The notes beneath the pieces were generated by a model, which was given only the letters and a program-made list of their open reading frames with translations, did no database searches and was not told the DNA's origin. DNA of 64,000 bases from Bacillus norwichensis (lineage in GTDB: Bacteria; Bacillota; Bacilli; Bacillales; Bacillaceae_C): NCBI RefSeq assembly GCF_014836955.1, contig NZ_JACSPV010000001.1, forward strand, positions 146,765 through 210,764, in the 5' to 3' direction. Positions 16,434-28,342 of this stretch are shown piece after piece (the stretch's first letter is position 1; every line of letters starts with the position of its first letter). Made by a program: the position numbers and the translations under genes.

Positions 16434-17786
16434 TTATACTACCATAGAAGCAGGGGCATCTTCATCCATTATACGGACAAATTGTCCTTCACAATACGGA
16501 TATCCCGCTTTTGTTATTTTGACTTTTACAAGCTTGCCGACCATTTCTTCGGTCGCTGGGAACACAACTTTTAGATAGTTGTCTGTGTATCCTTCATACA
16601 GGCCGCTATCTGGATTATTTTTGAACGGCTCCTCGGGAATGACTTCAAGGACCTCATCTTCGAATTTGGAAGCATACTCTTTAGCCAGCTGATCCGAAAG
16701 TGAAATCAAGCGATGAACGCGGTCATTCTTCACGCTTTCGTCAATCTGATCTTTCATTCTGGCTGCCGGAGTGCCTGTTCTCATAGAATAAGGAAATACA
16801 TGTAACTCCGAAAATTTATGCTCGTTTACAAAATTGTAAGTCTCCATGAATTCTTCTTCCGTCTCACCTGGAAAACCGACAATCACATCTGAAGTGATCG
16901 CCAAATCAGGTAATGCTTTCTTTAAAAGCTCCAGACGCTCGGCGAAAAATTCCATTGTATACTTACGGCGCATTCTCTTTAATACAGTATTTGAACCAGA
17001 TTGGAGAGGTATATGCAAATGCCTTACCACAAGCTTAGACTTGTCGATAACATCAATTACCTCGTCTGTTAACTGGCTGGCCTCAATGGAAGATATTCGA
17101 AGTCTTTTCAATCCTTTGACGTTTGCTTCCAAATCGCGAAGCAAACCAGCAAGATTGTAATCCTTCATGTCTTCACCGTAGCCACCTGTATGAATGCCAG
17201 TCAGTACGATTTCTTTGTACCCTGCATCTACAAGCTGCTGTGCCTGATGGATGACTTCCTGGGGATCACGGGAACGCATAAGGCCTCGCGCCCATGGAAT
17301 GATACAAAATGTACAGAAATTGTTGCAACCTTCCTGAATTTTAAGGGAAGCCCGTGTACGGTCAGTGAATGCCGGAACATCCAATTCCTCATACACACGA
17401 TTTTTCATAATGTTGCCCACACCGTTAATCGGTTGGCGCTCTTTCTTATACTGCTCAATATAAGAAAGCATTTTTACCCTGTCCTGTGTCCCGACTACAA
17501 CATCAACACCAGGAATTGCCATAATTTCCGCAGGTGAAGTTTGAGCATAGCACCCTGTCACACAAATAACAGCATCAGGATTTTTACGGATTGCACGGCG
17601 GATAACCTGACGGCTTTTTTTATCACCAGTATTGGTGACGGTGCATGTATTGATGACATAAACGTCGGCGGTATCCTCAAATTCCGCCCGCTCATATCCA
17701 TTTTTTTTAAACAGTTGCCAAATAGCTTCCGTTTCATAGTGGTTGACTTTACAGCCTAATGTATGAAATGCCACATGGGACATCAT
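16434..17786 (-). CDS. mtaB: tRNA t6A37 methylthiotransferase MtaB (YqeV)
   Basis: Radical-SAM methylthiotransferase converting t6A to ms2t6A at position 37 of ANN-decoding tRNAs. The 450 residues hold an N-terminal UPF0004 domain (TLGCKVNHYETEA with its first cluster Cys; INTCTVT; VTGCYAQ), the radical-SAM CxxxCxxC in GCNNFCTFCIIP near residue 153, and a C-terminal TRAM domain. Length matches B. subtilis YqeV. It follows rsmE with a 1-bp gap, in the dnaK-dnaJ-prmA-rsmE-mtaB order of B. subtilis. Confidence 0.95.
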   Translation of the reverse strand: MMSHVAFHTLGCKVNHYETEAIWQLFKKNGYERAEFEDTADVYVINTCTVTNTGDKKSRQVIRRAIRKNPDAVICVTGCYAQTSPAEIMAIPGVDVVVGTQDRVKMLSYIEQYKKERQPINGVGNIMKNRVYEELDVPAFTDRTRASLKIQEGCNNFCTFCIIPWARGLMRSRDPQEVIHQAQQLVDAGYKEIVLTGIHTGGYGEDMKDYNLAGLLRDLEANVKGLKRLRISSIEASQLTDEVIDVIDKSKLVVRHLHIPLQSGSNTVLKRMRRKYTMEFFAERLELLKKALPDLAITSDVIVGFPGETEEEFMETYNFVNEHKFSELHVFPYSMRTGTPAARMKDQIDESVKNDRVHRLISLSDQLAKEYASKFEDEVLEVIPEEPFKNNPDSGLYEGYTDNYLKVVFPATEEMVGKLVKVKITKAGYPYCEGQFVRIMDEDAPASMVV

Positions 17787-17787
17787 A

Positions 17788-18540
17788 TCACCTCATTAAT
17801 TCAAAATGATAGGAAACAGCGGATAATACATATAATGGAGCTGTCTCCGTCCTTAAAATCCTCGGTCCCAATCCAACCAGATCAAAACCATGAGATTTTA
17901 GTTGCTCGGTTTCTAATTCTGCAAACCCGCCTTCCGGGCCGAAAACGAATAAAATACGGCTACCGGGTTCAGCTGAAGCAAGCATTCGTGCCAAGCCGCT
18001 CTTTTCTCCATTTTTCGCTGCTTCCTCATATGCAACCGCCGTATAGTCAAAGCTGTCTCTAAAAGTAAGAAGTTGTTTGAATGAGAGAGGCTGCGAAACT
18101 TCCGGAATTCTTTGCCGGTGTGATTGCTCTGCTGCCTCTTTGGCTATCTTCTTCCATCTTTCAAGCTTTTTCGAGGCTTTTTTCTCTTCCCATTTTACAA
18201 CGGAGCGAGCAGCAATGAAAGGGACAAATTGTGAAGCGCCCAGTTCGGTGCCTTTTTGTATGACCCACTCCCATTTATCCCCTTTTGGCAACCCGCTCGC
18301 AATCGTCACGTGGACTGGGAGCTCCTTTACTTTTGCTTCCCATTCAGCCACTCGAATTTCTACCGAAGACTCTCTTATTCCTTCGATAACCCCTGTTCCT
18401 GCTTCCCCACTCTCAAAAACCACATAAAGGGTATCACCCTGCTTCATTCTCATGACGCGGGTGATATGATGGAAATCTGTTCCAGAAATAATTGCCCGTT
18501 CCTGGCCATTAAATGGCTCATCTATAAAATACCGCTGCAT
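17788..18540 (-). CDS. rsmE: 16S rRNA m3U1498 methyltransferase RsmE (YqeU)
   Basis: SPOUT-class methyltransferase of 16S rRNA U1498, 250 residues. Visible family features: N-terminal HHITRVMRMKQGD, KGDKWEWVIQKGTELG, and the knot region FVFGPEGGFAELE with GLGPRILRTETAPLYVL near the end. Encoded between prmA and mtaB, with 15-bp and 1-bp gaps, consistent with one transcript. Confidence 0.95.
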   Translation of the reverse strand: MQRYFIDEPFNGQERAIISGTDFHHITRVMRMKQGDTLYVVFESGEAGTGVIEGIRESSVEIRVAEWEAKVKELPVHVTIASGLPKGDKWEWVIQKGTELGASQFVPFIAARSVVKWEEKKASKKLERWKKIAKEAAEQSHRQRIPEVSQPLSFKQLLTFRDSFDYTAVAYEEAAKNGEKSGLARMLASAEPGSRILFVFGPEGGFAELETEQLKSHGFDLVGLGPRILRTETAPLYVLSAVSYHFELMR

Positions 18541-18555
18541 TTCTTCACCTCTAGT

Positions 18556-19488
18556 TCAACGCCTGGCAATAAATGCTGCCCAATCTTCCATTCTAATCGT
18601 TTCTTCAATGGTAAAGCCGGCATCTTGAAGCACTGTCTTTACTTCCTCGCACTTTTGCTCAATAATGCCTGAGGTTATGAAAAAGCCACCTTTTTTAACT
18701 GCTTTTGCGGCCTCATTAGCAAAGGAAATGATTACTTCCGCCAAAATGTTCGCAACAATGATATCTGCTTGTTTAGTAATACCGTTTAAAAGGTCATTCT
18801 TCTCAACTGTTACTACTTCCGCCACACGGTTTAGAGAAATATTTTGGCGCGCGGCTTCCACAGCCACCTCATCCAGATCCAGTGCTTTTACTTCCTTTGC
18901 ATCAAGCAGTGCCGCAGCTATGCTCAATACCCCGGAACCTGTCCCCACATCAATAATACTGTCACCTTTTTTCACTGTTTTCTCAAGTGCCTGTATGCAC
19001 ATAACAGTTGTCGGATGAGTGCCAGTTCCAAATGCCATCCCTGGGTCAAGTTCGATAATGAGTTCTTCATCAGAAGGTGTATAATCTTCCCAGGTAGGTA
19101 CAATTGTAAACCGCTCAGAAACATTGACAGGATGGTAATATTTCTTCCAAGCTGTTGCCCAATCCTCTTCTTTAACATCTGAAAGGCCGAGTTTATTTTC
19201 TCCTATGTCAATATTAAAGTTCTTCAGGTTGGCAATATTCTTTTTAATTTCATCAAGCGTCTCATGTAAAAGTGACGTTTTGGCAAGATAAGCTTTGATG
19301 ATGACTCCCTCTTCTGGAAAATCATCGGGATCCAGTTCATATATTTCCCCAAACCGATTTTCTCTCACTCGCAAAAAGTCAGCTCGATCCTCAATTACCA
19401 GTCCGCTGATTCCTGCCTCGTATAAAATATGGCTAACCGCTTCCACAGCCTCATTGGCAGTGAGTATGCTGATTTCAGTCCAATTCAT
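18556..19488 (-). CDS. prmA: Ribosomal protein L11 methyltransferase PrmA
   Basis: AdoMet-dependent methyltransferase of ribosomal protein L11, 310 residues. Motif I is [14 protein letters not shown] near residue 178; the upstream [12 protein letters not shown] segment is typical of PrmA, and NILAEVI is the motif IV equivalent. It follows dnaJ by 17 bp as in the extended B. subtilis dnaK operon. Confidence 0.96.
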   Translation of the reverse strand: MNWTEISILTANEAVEAVSHILYEAGISGLVIEDRADFLRVRENRFGEIYELDPDDFPEEGVIIKAYLAKTSLLHETLDEIKKNIANLKNFNIDIGENKLGLSDVKEEDWATAWKKYYHPVNVSERFTIVPTWEDYTPSDEELIIELDPGMAFGTGTHPTTVMCIQALEKTVKKGDSIIDVGTGSGVLSIAAALLDAKEVKALDLDEVAVEAARQNISLNRVAEVVTVEKNDLLNGITKQADIIVANILAEVIISFANEAAKAVKKGGFFITSGIIEQKCEEVKTVLQDAGFTIEETIRMEDWAAFIARR

Positions 19489-19505
19489 TTGACTGCTCCA
19501 TTCAT

Positions 19506-20627
19506 TTAATCGCCTTTAAAAGCACGTTTCATTTTTCCAAAAAAGCTCTCGTTCTGTTCATCAGGAACGTTTCCGCTTATTTCTGCAAATTCGCGAAGCA
19601 ACTCTTTTTGTCTTTCGTTCAGTTTTGACGGAGTGATAATTTTCACAAGGACATGCTGATCGCCTTTACCGAAGCCACGGACATTCTGAGCACCTTTATC
19701 ACGCAGTCTGAACCTTGTTCCTGTTTGAGTGCCAGCTGGAATTTTCAACTTCACTTTACCATACAATGTAGGAACTTCTATTTCATCTCCCAGTGTAGCT
19801 TGGACAAAGGTTATCGGCATTTCACAATAAATGTCATCCCCGTCCCGTTCAAAGAATTCATGTGGTCTTACATGGAAGACGATAAAGAGATCTCCAGGAG
19901 GCCCTCCGTTGACACCTGGTTCCCCTTGACCGGATACACGCATCTGTTGGCCATCGTCAATGCCTTTAGGAATTTTCACATTGATTTTTTTCCTTTTCTT
20001 GACTTTGCCTTCCCCATGACATGTCACACACTTATCTTTAATAATTTTTCCAGTTCCATGACAATGATGACATACCCGGCGGTTAACGATTCTTCCGAAA
20101 GGCGTTTCTTGTTCCACATTTAACTGACCTGTTCCGTGACAATGCTGGCACGTTTCAGGTGTTGTTCCAGGTTTCGCACCTGATCCATTACAGGTCTCGC
20201 ACGTTTCTTCGCGAGGAATTTCAACGACTGTTTCTTTTCCAAAGATGGCTTCTTCAAAAGTTAGAGTCATCGTATATTGTAAGTCAGCCCCTTGCCTAGG
20301 CGCATTAGGGTCTCTGCGGCCGCCGCCAAAGAAACTGCTGAAAATATCCTCAAATCCGCTGAAACCACCAAAATCAGACCCGCCACCAAAGCCTCCAAAT
20401 CCACCTTGTGGTCCTTCATGACCAAATTGGTCATATTGAGCCCTCTTTTGATCATCATTCAACACTTCATAAGCTTCCGTTATTTCCTTGAACTTCTCAT
20501 CGGAACCCGGCTCTTTATTTATATCCGGATGATATTTCTTCGAAAGCTTTCTATATGCCTTTTTGATTTCCTCTTTCGAAGCATCTTCCGAAACGCCAAG
20601 CACTTCATAATAATCCCTTTTGCTCAT
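19506..20627 (-). CDS. dnaJ: Chaperone DnaJ
   Basis: Hsp40 co-chaperone that stimulates DnaK ATPase. 373 residues: J domain (1-70) with HPD in KKYHPDINK, a Gly/Phe-rich linker (about 75-105, [15 protein letters not shown]), four CxxCxGxG zinc-finger repeats (about 145-215: [32 protein letters not shown]), then the C-terminal substrate domains. Complete. A terminator lies in the 215-bp gap after dnaK, so dnaJ is partly uncoupled from dnaK. Confidence 0.98.
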   Translation of the reverse strand: MSKRDYYEVLGVSEDASKEEIKKAYRKLSKKYHPDINKEPGSDEKFKEITEAYEVLNDDQKRAQYDQFGHEGPQGGFGGFGGGSDFGGFSGFEDIFSSFFGGGRRDPNAPRQGADLQYTMTLTFEEAIFGKETVVEIPREETCETCNGSGAKPGTTPETCQHCHGTGQLNVEQETPFGRIVNRRVCHHCHGTGKIIKDKCVTCHGEGKVKKRKKINVKIPKGIDDGQQMRVSGQGEPGVNGGPPGDLFIVFHVRPHEFFERDGDDIYCEMPITFVQATLGDEIEVPTLYGKVKLKIPAGTQTGTRFRLRDKGAQNVRGFGKGDQHVLVKIITPSKLNERQKELLREFAEISGNVPDEQNESFFGKMKRAFKGD

Positions 20628-20800
20628 GTTTCCACACTCCCGAATCTTTTCACATAACGTTCATTTTATCATATTAGATCTATGTAAGAAAAGCGCAAGA
20701 GACTTTTGTTAGCCTCATTATTATAAAACGATTCCAGTCAAGCGCCTTTCAGTATGCTGTTGCTTCCGATTACCTGTGTAAAAAAACCCCATGAATAAAA

Positions 20801-20829
20801 GTCAAAGCCCGGTTCGGACGGGCTTTGAC
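20801..20829 (-). terminator. Terminator between dnaK and dnaJ
   Basis: Stem GTCAAAGCCCG / CGGGCTTTGAC with a 7-nt loop and a CTTTTATT tail on the minus strand, beginning 14 bp past the dnaK stop. It may allow partial read-through into dnaJ. Confidence 0.8.
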
Positions 20830-20842
20830 TTTCAAGACATGT

Positions 20843-22699
<1,857 letters not shown>

Positions 22700-22718
22700 T
22701 TAACAATATGTATCTTGA

Positions 22719-23333
22719 CTATTTGCTCACTTTAACCATTGATGGTCTTATGACTCGATCTTTCAGTAAATATCCCTTTTGGAATTCTTCCAAGACAACA
22801 TTCTCTTCCGTTCCTTCTTCCTCAGCCTGCATTACCGCTTGGTGAAGGTTTGGATCGAATTGGTTGCCAACAGCCTCAATTTGCTCCGCGCCCTCGGTCT
22901 TTAAAGCTTCAATGATGCTTCTATAAACCATTCCAACGCCTTCAAGCAACGCCTTCGTCTGCTCATTATCAGGATCGATTTGCATGGCTCTTTCAAAATT
23001 ATCGATTGCAGGAAGAAGATTCGTGATCAAGTGCTGCGCTCTATATTTTTCATCCGCTTCCCTGTCAAGCTTAGTTCTGCGGCGGAAATTGTCAAAATCA
23101 GCAAGCAGGCGCAAATAGCGGCTTTCCTTCTCCTCAAGCTGCGCTTCGAGCTCTTTGATTTTATTCGCCAGCTCTTGCTCATTTTCTTGATTTGAAGACT
23201 GAACATCATCAGCTTGCTCAATCTCTTGTCCGCTAAGCTCCTCATGCTTTACATCATTATTTTCTGCCGTATTTTCTTGATTCAAATCTTCCGGCTTCAG
23301 TGTTTCTTTTGATTCTTCTTGCAATGTCTTCAC
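22719..23333 (-). CDS. grpE: Nucleotide exchange factor GrpE
   Basis: DnaK nucleotide-exchange factor, 204 residues. A disordered acidic N-terminus (1-55) precedes a long coiled coil (about 55-110; [18 protein letters not shown]) and the C-terminal beta domain with [10 protein letters not shown] and [11 protein letters not shown]. Lies 34 bp upstream of dnaK. Confidence 0.97.
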   Translation of the reverse strand: MKTLQEESKETLKPEDLNQENTAENNDVKHEELSGQEIEQADDVQSSNQENEQELANKIKELEAQLEEKESRYLRLLADFDNFRRRTKLDREADEKYRAQHLITNLLPAIDNFERAMQIDPDNEQTKALLEGVGMVYRSIIEALKTEGAEQIEAVGNQFDPNLHQAVMQAEEEGTEENVVLEEFQKGYLLKDRVIRPSMVKVSK

Positions 23334-23344
23334 CTCCTTAAATT

Positions 23345-23547
23345 AAAATGCGATAGGCGGCGCTTAGGGGCGACAAGCGCTGGCCGCCTCAGATCGCGAC
23401 GTCCTGTCGCATCGGTGGCACTAGCACATCCTATCCGTCGGAGGGCAGACCAGTGAAGTTGTTTTTTGACTTCATTGGTCTGACCGAAGCGACCTCGAGC
23501 CCCTGCCGCCTAAAGCTAGACAATCGAAAAGCGTAAGCGCCTATTCA
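23345..23547. repeat. REP-like repeat, family B, inside the heat-shock operon
   Basis: The 260-bp hrcA-grpE gap is filled by a GC-rich palindromic element. It contains the core TCGGTGGCACTAGCACATCCT (23412-23432), also seen at 55693-55716 and, inverted, at 34417-34444. It also has a strong 14-bp hairpin at 23446-23482 (CAGACCAGTGAAGT with ACTTCATTGGTCTG), and GAAAAGCGTAAGCGCC at the right end. No protein coding seen. As part of the transcript it could affect processing between hrcA and grpE. Confidence 0.7.
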
Positions 23548-23593
23548 ATAATAAGGGAAATTAGCAGTAGAGCTAATTTCCATTCCGGTTTGT

Positions 23594-24628
23594 TTAACTT
23601 TCGTTAAACATCCTCGTCAATGCTTCGCTCATATCCCTGCTTAAAAAATCAAGCAAACCGATCACTCTGGAATATTCCATTCTAGTCGGCCCCAATATGG
23701 CGATTGACCCGACGGGCTCTGGGCCGATGGAGTATGTGGCCGTTATCAGACTGCAATCTTCCATGGCCATATTTTTATTTTCTTTTCCAATCGTAACATG
23801 TATCCCATGGGGAATATGTTTAAAAAGTTCATAAATCCCCTCTTCTTTTTCAATCATGTTCATTAATAATCGGACTTTATTAATATTGTGGAATTCCGGC
23901 TGATTAAGCATATTTGTCTTTCCACCGAAAAATATTTTTTCATTGCCTGGAACGTCCAGTGTTTTTAAAATGGATTTCAGCAAAGTATCATATTGATGGA
24001 TATTCTGTCTCAGAATCTCCGCCACTTCATACTCAATTTTAACCCGCAACTCTGAAATTGGTACTCCGGCCAGTTTTTCATTCAAAATATTAACCAGTTT
24101 TTCAATATTTTCGGGTGGATGGTTTTCTGGTAATGAAAAAAGCTTATTTTCCACATGCCCGGTATCTGTTATGATCACTGCGACAGCCATTCCTCCAGAA
24201 AGGGGAACAATTTGCAGACGCTTCAGCTTATTTTCTTTGACAGCCGGGCCAAGAAGGATAGTCGTGTAATTTGTCAGTTCTGACAACACGCTGGCAGATC
24301 GCTGAACAACGTCTTCCAATTCATATATTCTCTCCGCAAAAATAGAATGGATTAGCTGTCTTTCATGAGCGTGAAGCATTTTTGGTGCCAAGAGATGATC
24401 TACATAATATCTATACCCTTTTTCGGAAGGTATCCGCCCTGATGAAGTATGGGTTTTTTCAATATACCCAGACTCCTCCAGGTCAGCCATTTCATTCCGT
24501 ATTGTTGCAGAGCTTAGATTTATTTCTTCTCTTTTGGACAATTTTCCCGATCCGATGGGCTGGGCTGATCTGATAAATTCGTCAATAATGGCTTGCAGTA
24601 TGAGTAATTGCCGATCTGTAAGCACCAT
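23594..24628 (-). CDS. hrcA: Heat-inducible transcription repressor HrcA
   Basis: Repressor of class I heat-shock genes; binds CIRCE with GroE-dependent activity. 344 residues: an N-terminal winged-helix domain (1-90; [36 protein letters not shown]) and a GAF-like dimerisation domain. Its own CIRCE operator lies 13-39 bp upstream, so it is autoregulated. First gene of the dnaK operon. Confidence 0.98.
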   Translation of the reverse strand: MVLTDRQLLILQAIIDEFIRSAQPIGSGKLSKREEINLSSATIRNEMADLEESGYIEKTHTSSGRIPSEKGYRYYVDHLLAPKMLHAHERQLIHSIFAERIYELEDVVQRSASVLSELTNYTTILLGPAVKENKLKRLQIVPLSGGMAVAVIITDTGHVENKLFSLPENHPPENIEKLVNILNEKLAGVPISELRVKIEYEVAEILRQNIHQYDTLLKSILKTLDVPGNEKIFFGGKTNMLNQPEFHNINKVRLLMNMIEKEEGIYELFKHIPHGIHVTIGKENKNMAMEDCSLITATYSIGPEPVGSIAILGPTRMEYSRVIGLLDFLSRDMSEALTRMFNES

Positions 24629-24640
24629 TCATCACCCCTG

Positions 24641-24667
24641 TTAGCACTCTATCAGCATGAGTGCTAA
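24641..24667 (-). promoter_or_regulatory. CIRCE operator
   Basis: Perfect consensus inverted repeat TTAGCACTC (24641-24649) - 9 bp - GAGTGCTAA (24659-24667), between the promoter and the hrcA start. Confidence 0.98.
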
Positions 24668-24677
24668 ATCTAATATA

Positions 24678-24706
24678 AAAGTAACAAAATGACCTATTGA
24701 TGTCAA
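24678..24706 (-). promoter_or_regulatory. Sigma-A promoter of hrcA-grpE-dnaK
   Basis: Minus strand TTGACA (24701-24706), 17-bp spacer, TACTTT (24678-24683), directly upstream of CIRCE. The -35 is perfect; the -10 is weak. Confidence 0.65.
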
Positions 24707-24739
24707 CGAATTTATCCTCGTTTCACTTGTGACTTTTGA

Positions 24740-25870
24740 TTAAATAAGAAAGGTTTGAAACACTTCATTTCCAAGAAAAAGGCCTTGGCGGGTAAGTCGA
24801 ATGCTGTCGTTTTTCTCTTCAATCCAGCCTTTTGCAGTCAAATCTTTTATCTGCTGTTGGAATAGCACCATTGGATTAATAGAAAACTTCTTAATAAAAT
24901 CGGGAATATTGACTCCAATCCTTTTTCTTAAACCGAGAAACATTTCTTCTTCCATTTTTTCACGATCAGTCACTTGGTGTTGCTCAAATATTGGGAGTAC
25001 ACCCTTCTCCAGTGGTTCCATATATTTTTTCAAAGGTCCATAATTTGAGTAACGGACCCCCTTCATATATCCATGTGCTCCCGCACCAAACCCATAATAC
25101 TCTTCATTGTTCCAATAAACGAGATTATGGATACTCTGAAATCCCGGCTTGGAAAAATTACTTATTTCATACTGCTGAAACCCGTTTTTTTCCATTTGGT
25201 TCATTAGCATCTCGTACATGGCTGCTTCCTGATCTTCTCCTGGCAATTTAAGCTTGCCCCTTCTCATCAGATTATAAAAAACAGTCTTCGGCTCAACGAT
25301 TAAGGAATATCCCGAATAATGCGGCAGGTCTAGTTTAATCGCCTTTTGTACAGTGTCTGAAAAATCTTCCACTGTCTGGCCTGGCAATGCGTAGATTAAA
25401 TCAATGCTTAAATTTGAAAAACCGGCCTGCTGTGCATGTCTGATAGAGCGATAAACATCTTTCACCTCGTGGGACCGTCCAATTCTCTTCAACAATTCAT
25501 CATTAAAGGATTGAACACCAAAACTGAGCCTGTTGACACCATAATTTGAAAGAACATGAAGCTTGTCTAACGTCAAGTCTCCCGGATTGGCTTCAAAAGT
25601 AAATTCCCCGTCCTTAGAGAAAGGAAGTTTTTTTCGTATTGCTGAGCATAGGGCGTCAAGCTGCTGTACATTTAAGGCTGTTGGCGTGCCGCCCCCCACA
25701 AATATCGTTTTCAGATTCATGTCCGGAAATTGAGCCCGATATAAGTCAAACTCTTTTTCGAGGAGCTGCAGGTACTCATCAACCGGCTGTCCGCTCATAA
25801 AAAATTTATTAAAATCACAGTAATGGCAGATGTGTTCACAAAAAGGTATATGGATATAGGCTGAATTCAT
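24740..25870 (-). CDS. hemW: Radical SAM heme chaperone HemW
   Basis: HemN-like radical-SAM protein acting as a heme chaperone rather than coproporphyrinogen dehydrogenase. 376 residues with the cluster motif CEHICHYCD at residues 10-18 (CxxxCxxC, then Asp), GGGTPTAL, NPGDLT, and NRLSFGVQSF. The CxxxCxxC form without the extra HemN N-terminal cysteine fits HemW. It lies between hrcA and lepA, the conserved lepA-hemW-hrcA order. Confidence 0.92.
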   Translation of the reverse strand: MNSAYIHIPFCEHICHYCDFNKFFMSGQPVDEYLQLLEKEFDLYRAQFPDMNLKTIFVGGGTPTALNVQQLDALCSAIRKKLPFSKDGEFTFEANPGDLTLDKLHVLSNYGVNRLSFGVQSFNDELLKRIGRSHEVKDVYRSIRHAQQAGFSNLSIDLIYALPGQTVEDFSDTVQKAIKLDLPHYSGYSLIVEPKTVFYNLMRRGKLKLPGEDQEAAMYEMLMNQMEKNGFQQYEISNFSKPGFQSIHNLVYWNNEEYYGFGAGAHGYMKGVRYSNYGPLKKYMEPLEKGVLPIFEQHQVTDREKMEEEMFLGLRKRIGVNIPDFIKKFSINPMVLFQQQIKDLTAKGWIEEKNDSIRLTRQGLFLGNEVFQTFLI

Positions 25871-25903
25871 TTTGTCACAACCTTGTTAAACTTGATTTGC
25901 AGC

Positions 25904-25945
25904 AAAAAGAAAGGGCACAAGTAAAAGATTACTTTCCCTTTCTCT
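25904..25945 (-). terminator. Terminator after lepA
   Basis: Stem AGAAAGGG / CCCTTTCT with an internal loop and T-rich tail on the minus strand, between lepA and hemW. Moderately convincing. Confidence 0.5.
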
Positions 25946-25961
25946 TCATGCGCCAATAATT

Positions 25962-27800
25962 TTATTTAGAGCTATTCCCGGAGTCATCCATTTTCAGCAC
26001 AGCCATGAACGCCTCTTGTGGAACCTCAACAGACCCTATTTGTTTCATACGTTTCTTTCCTTCTTTTTGTTTCTCGAGAAGCTTCCGCTTCCTGGAAATG
26101 TCACCACCGTAACATTTCGCGAGAACATTTTTCCGCATGGCTTTGATGGTGGATCTTGCAACAATTTTCTGACCGACTGCCGCTTGAACAGGAACCTCAA
26201 ACTGTTGGCGCGGAATGAGATCTTTCAATTTTTCCACTATTACTTTCCCTCGTTCAAATGAAAAATCCTTATGGACAATAAAGCTGAGGGCATCCACTTT
26301 TTCTCCATTTAATAAAATATCCATTTTCACAAGGTTGGACGGCTTGTATCCAATCGGTTCGTAATCAAACGACGCATAGCCCTTCGTATTGGATTTTAAT
26401 AGATCAAAGAAATCATACACGATTTCGGCGAGCGGAATTTCATATACAACATTGACTCTGATTTCATCCAAGTATTGCATGTCAATGAAATTCCCCCGTT
26501 TTTCCTGAGCCAATTCCATAACTGCACCGACGTAATCATTTGGTACCATCATCGAGGCTTTTACGTAAGGTTCTTCAACCCTGTCAATTTTCTGGGCATC
26601 TGGCATATTGGCAGGATTATCAACAGAAATCTCCGTTCCATCATTCATGTAAACTTTGTAAATAACACTTGGAGCTGTCGTGATCAAATCTATTTTAAAC
26701 TCACGTTCAATTCGCTCTTGGATGATTTCCATATGCAAAAGTCCCAAAAAGCCACAGCGGAATCCAAATCCAAGTGCCTGTGAGGTTTCCGCCTCATACT
26801 CAAGAGCCGAATCATTCAATTCAAGCTTTTCTAACGCTTCTCTTAAATCATTGAATTTAGCTGAATCAATCGGATAAAGTCCGCAGAAAACCATCGGATT
26901 CATTTTCCGGTAACCTGGAAGCGGCTCACTAGCCGGATTGTTCGAATTTGTGATTGTATCACCAACCCGCGTATCAGCCACATTTTTGATGGAAGCTGTA
27001 ACGAAACCAACATCTCCTACAGTTAATTCGTCCACAAGCATCGGTTTCGGAGCATGGACACCTACCTCGTTTACTTCAAATTCTTTTCCGGTGGCCATCA
27101 TCTTTATTTTATCCCCTGCTTTAATTGTTCCTTCCATCACACGGACTGACGCAATGACCCCTCTGTATGCATCATAAAGCGAGTCAAAGATGAGAGCCTT
27201 AAGCGGCGCGCTCGGATCGCCATTAGGTGCAGGTACCTTTTCCACAATTTGCTCAAGAATATCTTCAATCCCAATCCCTGCTTTTGCTGACGCAAGCACC
27301 GCATCAGAGGCATCCAAACCAATAACATCTTCAATTTCCTTCCGAACTCTTTCCGGATCCGCCGCAGGAAGATCAATTTTATTGATGACTGGCACTATTT
27401 CCAAATCATTGTCCAAAGCTAGGTAAACATTGGCAAGCGTCTGAGCTTCGATACCCTGTGCCGCATCAACAACGAGTATAGCTCCTTCACAAGCAGCGAG
27501 ACTTCTGGAAACCTCATACGTAAAGTCGACGTGTCCCGGAGTATCTATCAAGTGAAAGATATACTCCTCTCCATCCTTTGCTTTATATGTCAATTGAACT
27601 GCATTTAATTTTATTGTTATGCCCCGCTCACGTTCCAAATCCATGGAATCCAACAACTGCTCCTTCATTTCCCTTGAAGACAGGGCTTCTGTCTTTTCAA
27701 GGATGCGGTCAGCTAAAGTAGATTTTCCATGGTCAATGTGGGCAATAATTGAAAAGTTGCGGATTTTCTCTTGTCTTTTCTGTCTGTCAATATGATTCAT
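25962..27800 (-). CDS. lepA: Elongation factor 4 (LepA)
   Basis: Ribosome-associated translational GTPase. The ATG at 27800 is preceded by AGGAGTG; this gives 612 residues, the B. subtilis length, so longer upstream starts are rejected. G1 is [10 protein letters not shown]3 DTPGHVDF, G4 NKIDLP; domains II-V follow, ending in the LepA-specific C-terminal domain with [21 protein letters not shown]. Downstream of yqxA across a terminator. Confidence 0.97.
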   Translation of the reverse strand: MNHIDRQKRQEKIRNFSIIAHIDHGKSTLADRILEKTEALSSREMKEQLLDSMDLERERGITIKLNAVQLTYKAKDGEEYIFHLIDTPGHVDFTYEVSRSLAACEGAILVVDAAQGIEAQTLANVYLALDNDLEIVPVINKIDLPAADPERVRKEIEDVIGLDASDAVLASAKAGIGIEDILEQIVEKVPAPNGDPSAPLKALIFDSLYDAYRGVIASVRVMEGTIKAGDKIKMMATGKEFEVNEVGVHAPKPMLVDELTVGDVGFVTASIKNVADTRVGDTITNSNNPASEPLPGYRKMNPMVFCGLYPIDSAKFNDLREALEKLELNDSALEYEAETSQALGFGFRCGFLGLLHMEIIQERIEREFKIDLITTAPSVIYKVYMNDGTEISVDNPANMPDAQKIDRVEEPYVKASMMVPNDYVGAVMELAQEKRGNFIDMQYLDEIRVNVVYEIPLAEIVYDFFDLLKSNTKGYASFDYEPIGYKPSNLVKMDILLNGEKVDALSFIVHKDFSFERGKVIVEKLKDLIPRQQFEVPVQAAVGQKIVARSTIKAMRKNVLAKCYGGDISRKRKLLEKQKEGKKRMKQIGSVEVPQEAFMAVLKMDDSGNSSK

Positions 27801-27867
27801 TTTTTTCACTCCTGTTAATAGGCACATGTCCACTAGGTTAGATTATATCAGCACCGGTCTCAATTCA

Positions 27868-27896
27868 CAAAAAAAAGCACATATAAGAATATGCGC
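27868..27896 (-). terminator. Terminator between yqxA and lepA
   Basis: Eight-bp stem GCGCATAT / ATATGTGC with a TTCT loop, followed by a long T tract on the minus strand. Confidence 0.8.
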
Positions 27897-27920
27897 CATT
27901 TTTCATGTAGATCCCGTATT

Positions 27921-28265
27921 TTAGCCTTTAAAAAGGTTCATAAAAAAATCAATTAAAAATTTCGCCGTCGCTTTTACCGAGGATGCCAGCGTTTTTCCCA
28001 AAGAAGAGAAAAAGTTGAAAGTTTCGAGATCCTCTAGCTCTTTCTTTTTCTCAGCAAGTTCCTCCGCATGGTTGATTTCATTTCCCAAAAGCGCCGCCTC
28101 CATTTTTCCATCCTCACTCTCACTTATATGGACCGGAGGCGGAAGTGCCATATCTTCATACCCCTTCATCCCCTGCATTCCTTGGTGAGCTTTTTCCATA
28201 CCAATAAAAACCCCTACAAACAGAACCATCAACAAAAACGATAATTTTAAGATAAATTTAGCCAA
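27921..28265 (-). CDS. yqxA: YqxA family protein
   Basis: 114 residues. N-terminal hydrophobic helix (5-22, ILKLSFLLMVLFVGVFIG), then GMEKAHQGMQGMKGYED, a polar middle, and an amphipathic C-terminal helix (VKATAKFLIDFFMNLF). Matches B. subtilis YqxA in length and layout. In B. subtilis it sits behind spoIIP; here gpr is its direct upstream neighbour (77-bp gap). Function unknown; a sporulation role is suggested by context only. Confidence 0.85.
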   Translation of the reverse strand: MAKFILKLSFLLMVLFVGVFIGMEKAHQGMQGMKGYEDMALPPPVHISESEDGKMEAALLGNEINHAEELAEKKKELEDLETFNFFSSLGKTLASSVKATAKFLIDFFMNLFKG

Positions 28266-28342
28266 ACTCCGGTCACCTCCGTCTCCGCCTAATCTATTAA
28301 TTATTTTATGTAAATGAGAGTGTTAATAGAACAGCAGGTCTA

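Noticed and set aside
20640-20800. Independent sigma-A promoter for dnaJ
   Set aside because: A TATAAT occurs near 20723 but no acceptable -35 at the proper distance, so it was not called.
23345-23547. CRISPR-like or tRNA-like structure in the hrcA-grpE gap
   Set aside because: Palindromes are not regularly spaced, there are no spacers, and no cloverleaf can be drawn; it fits a REP-like element better.
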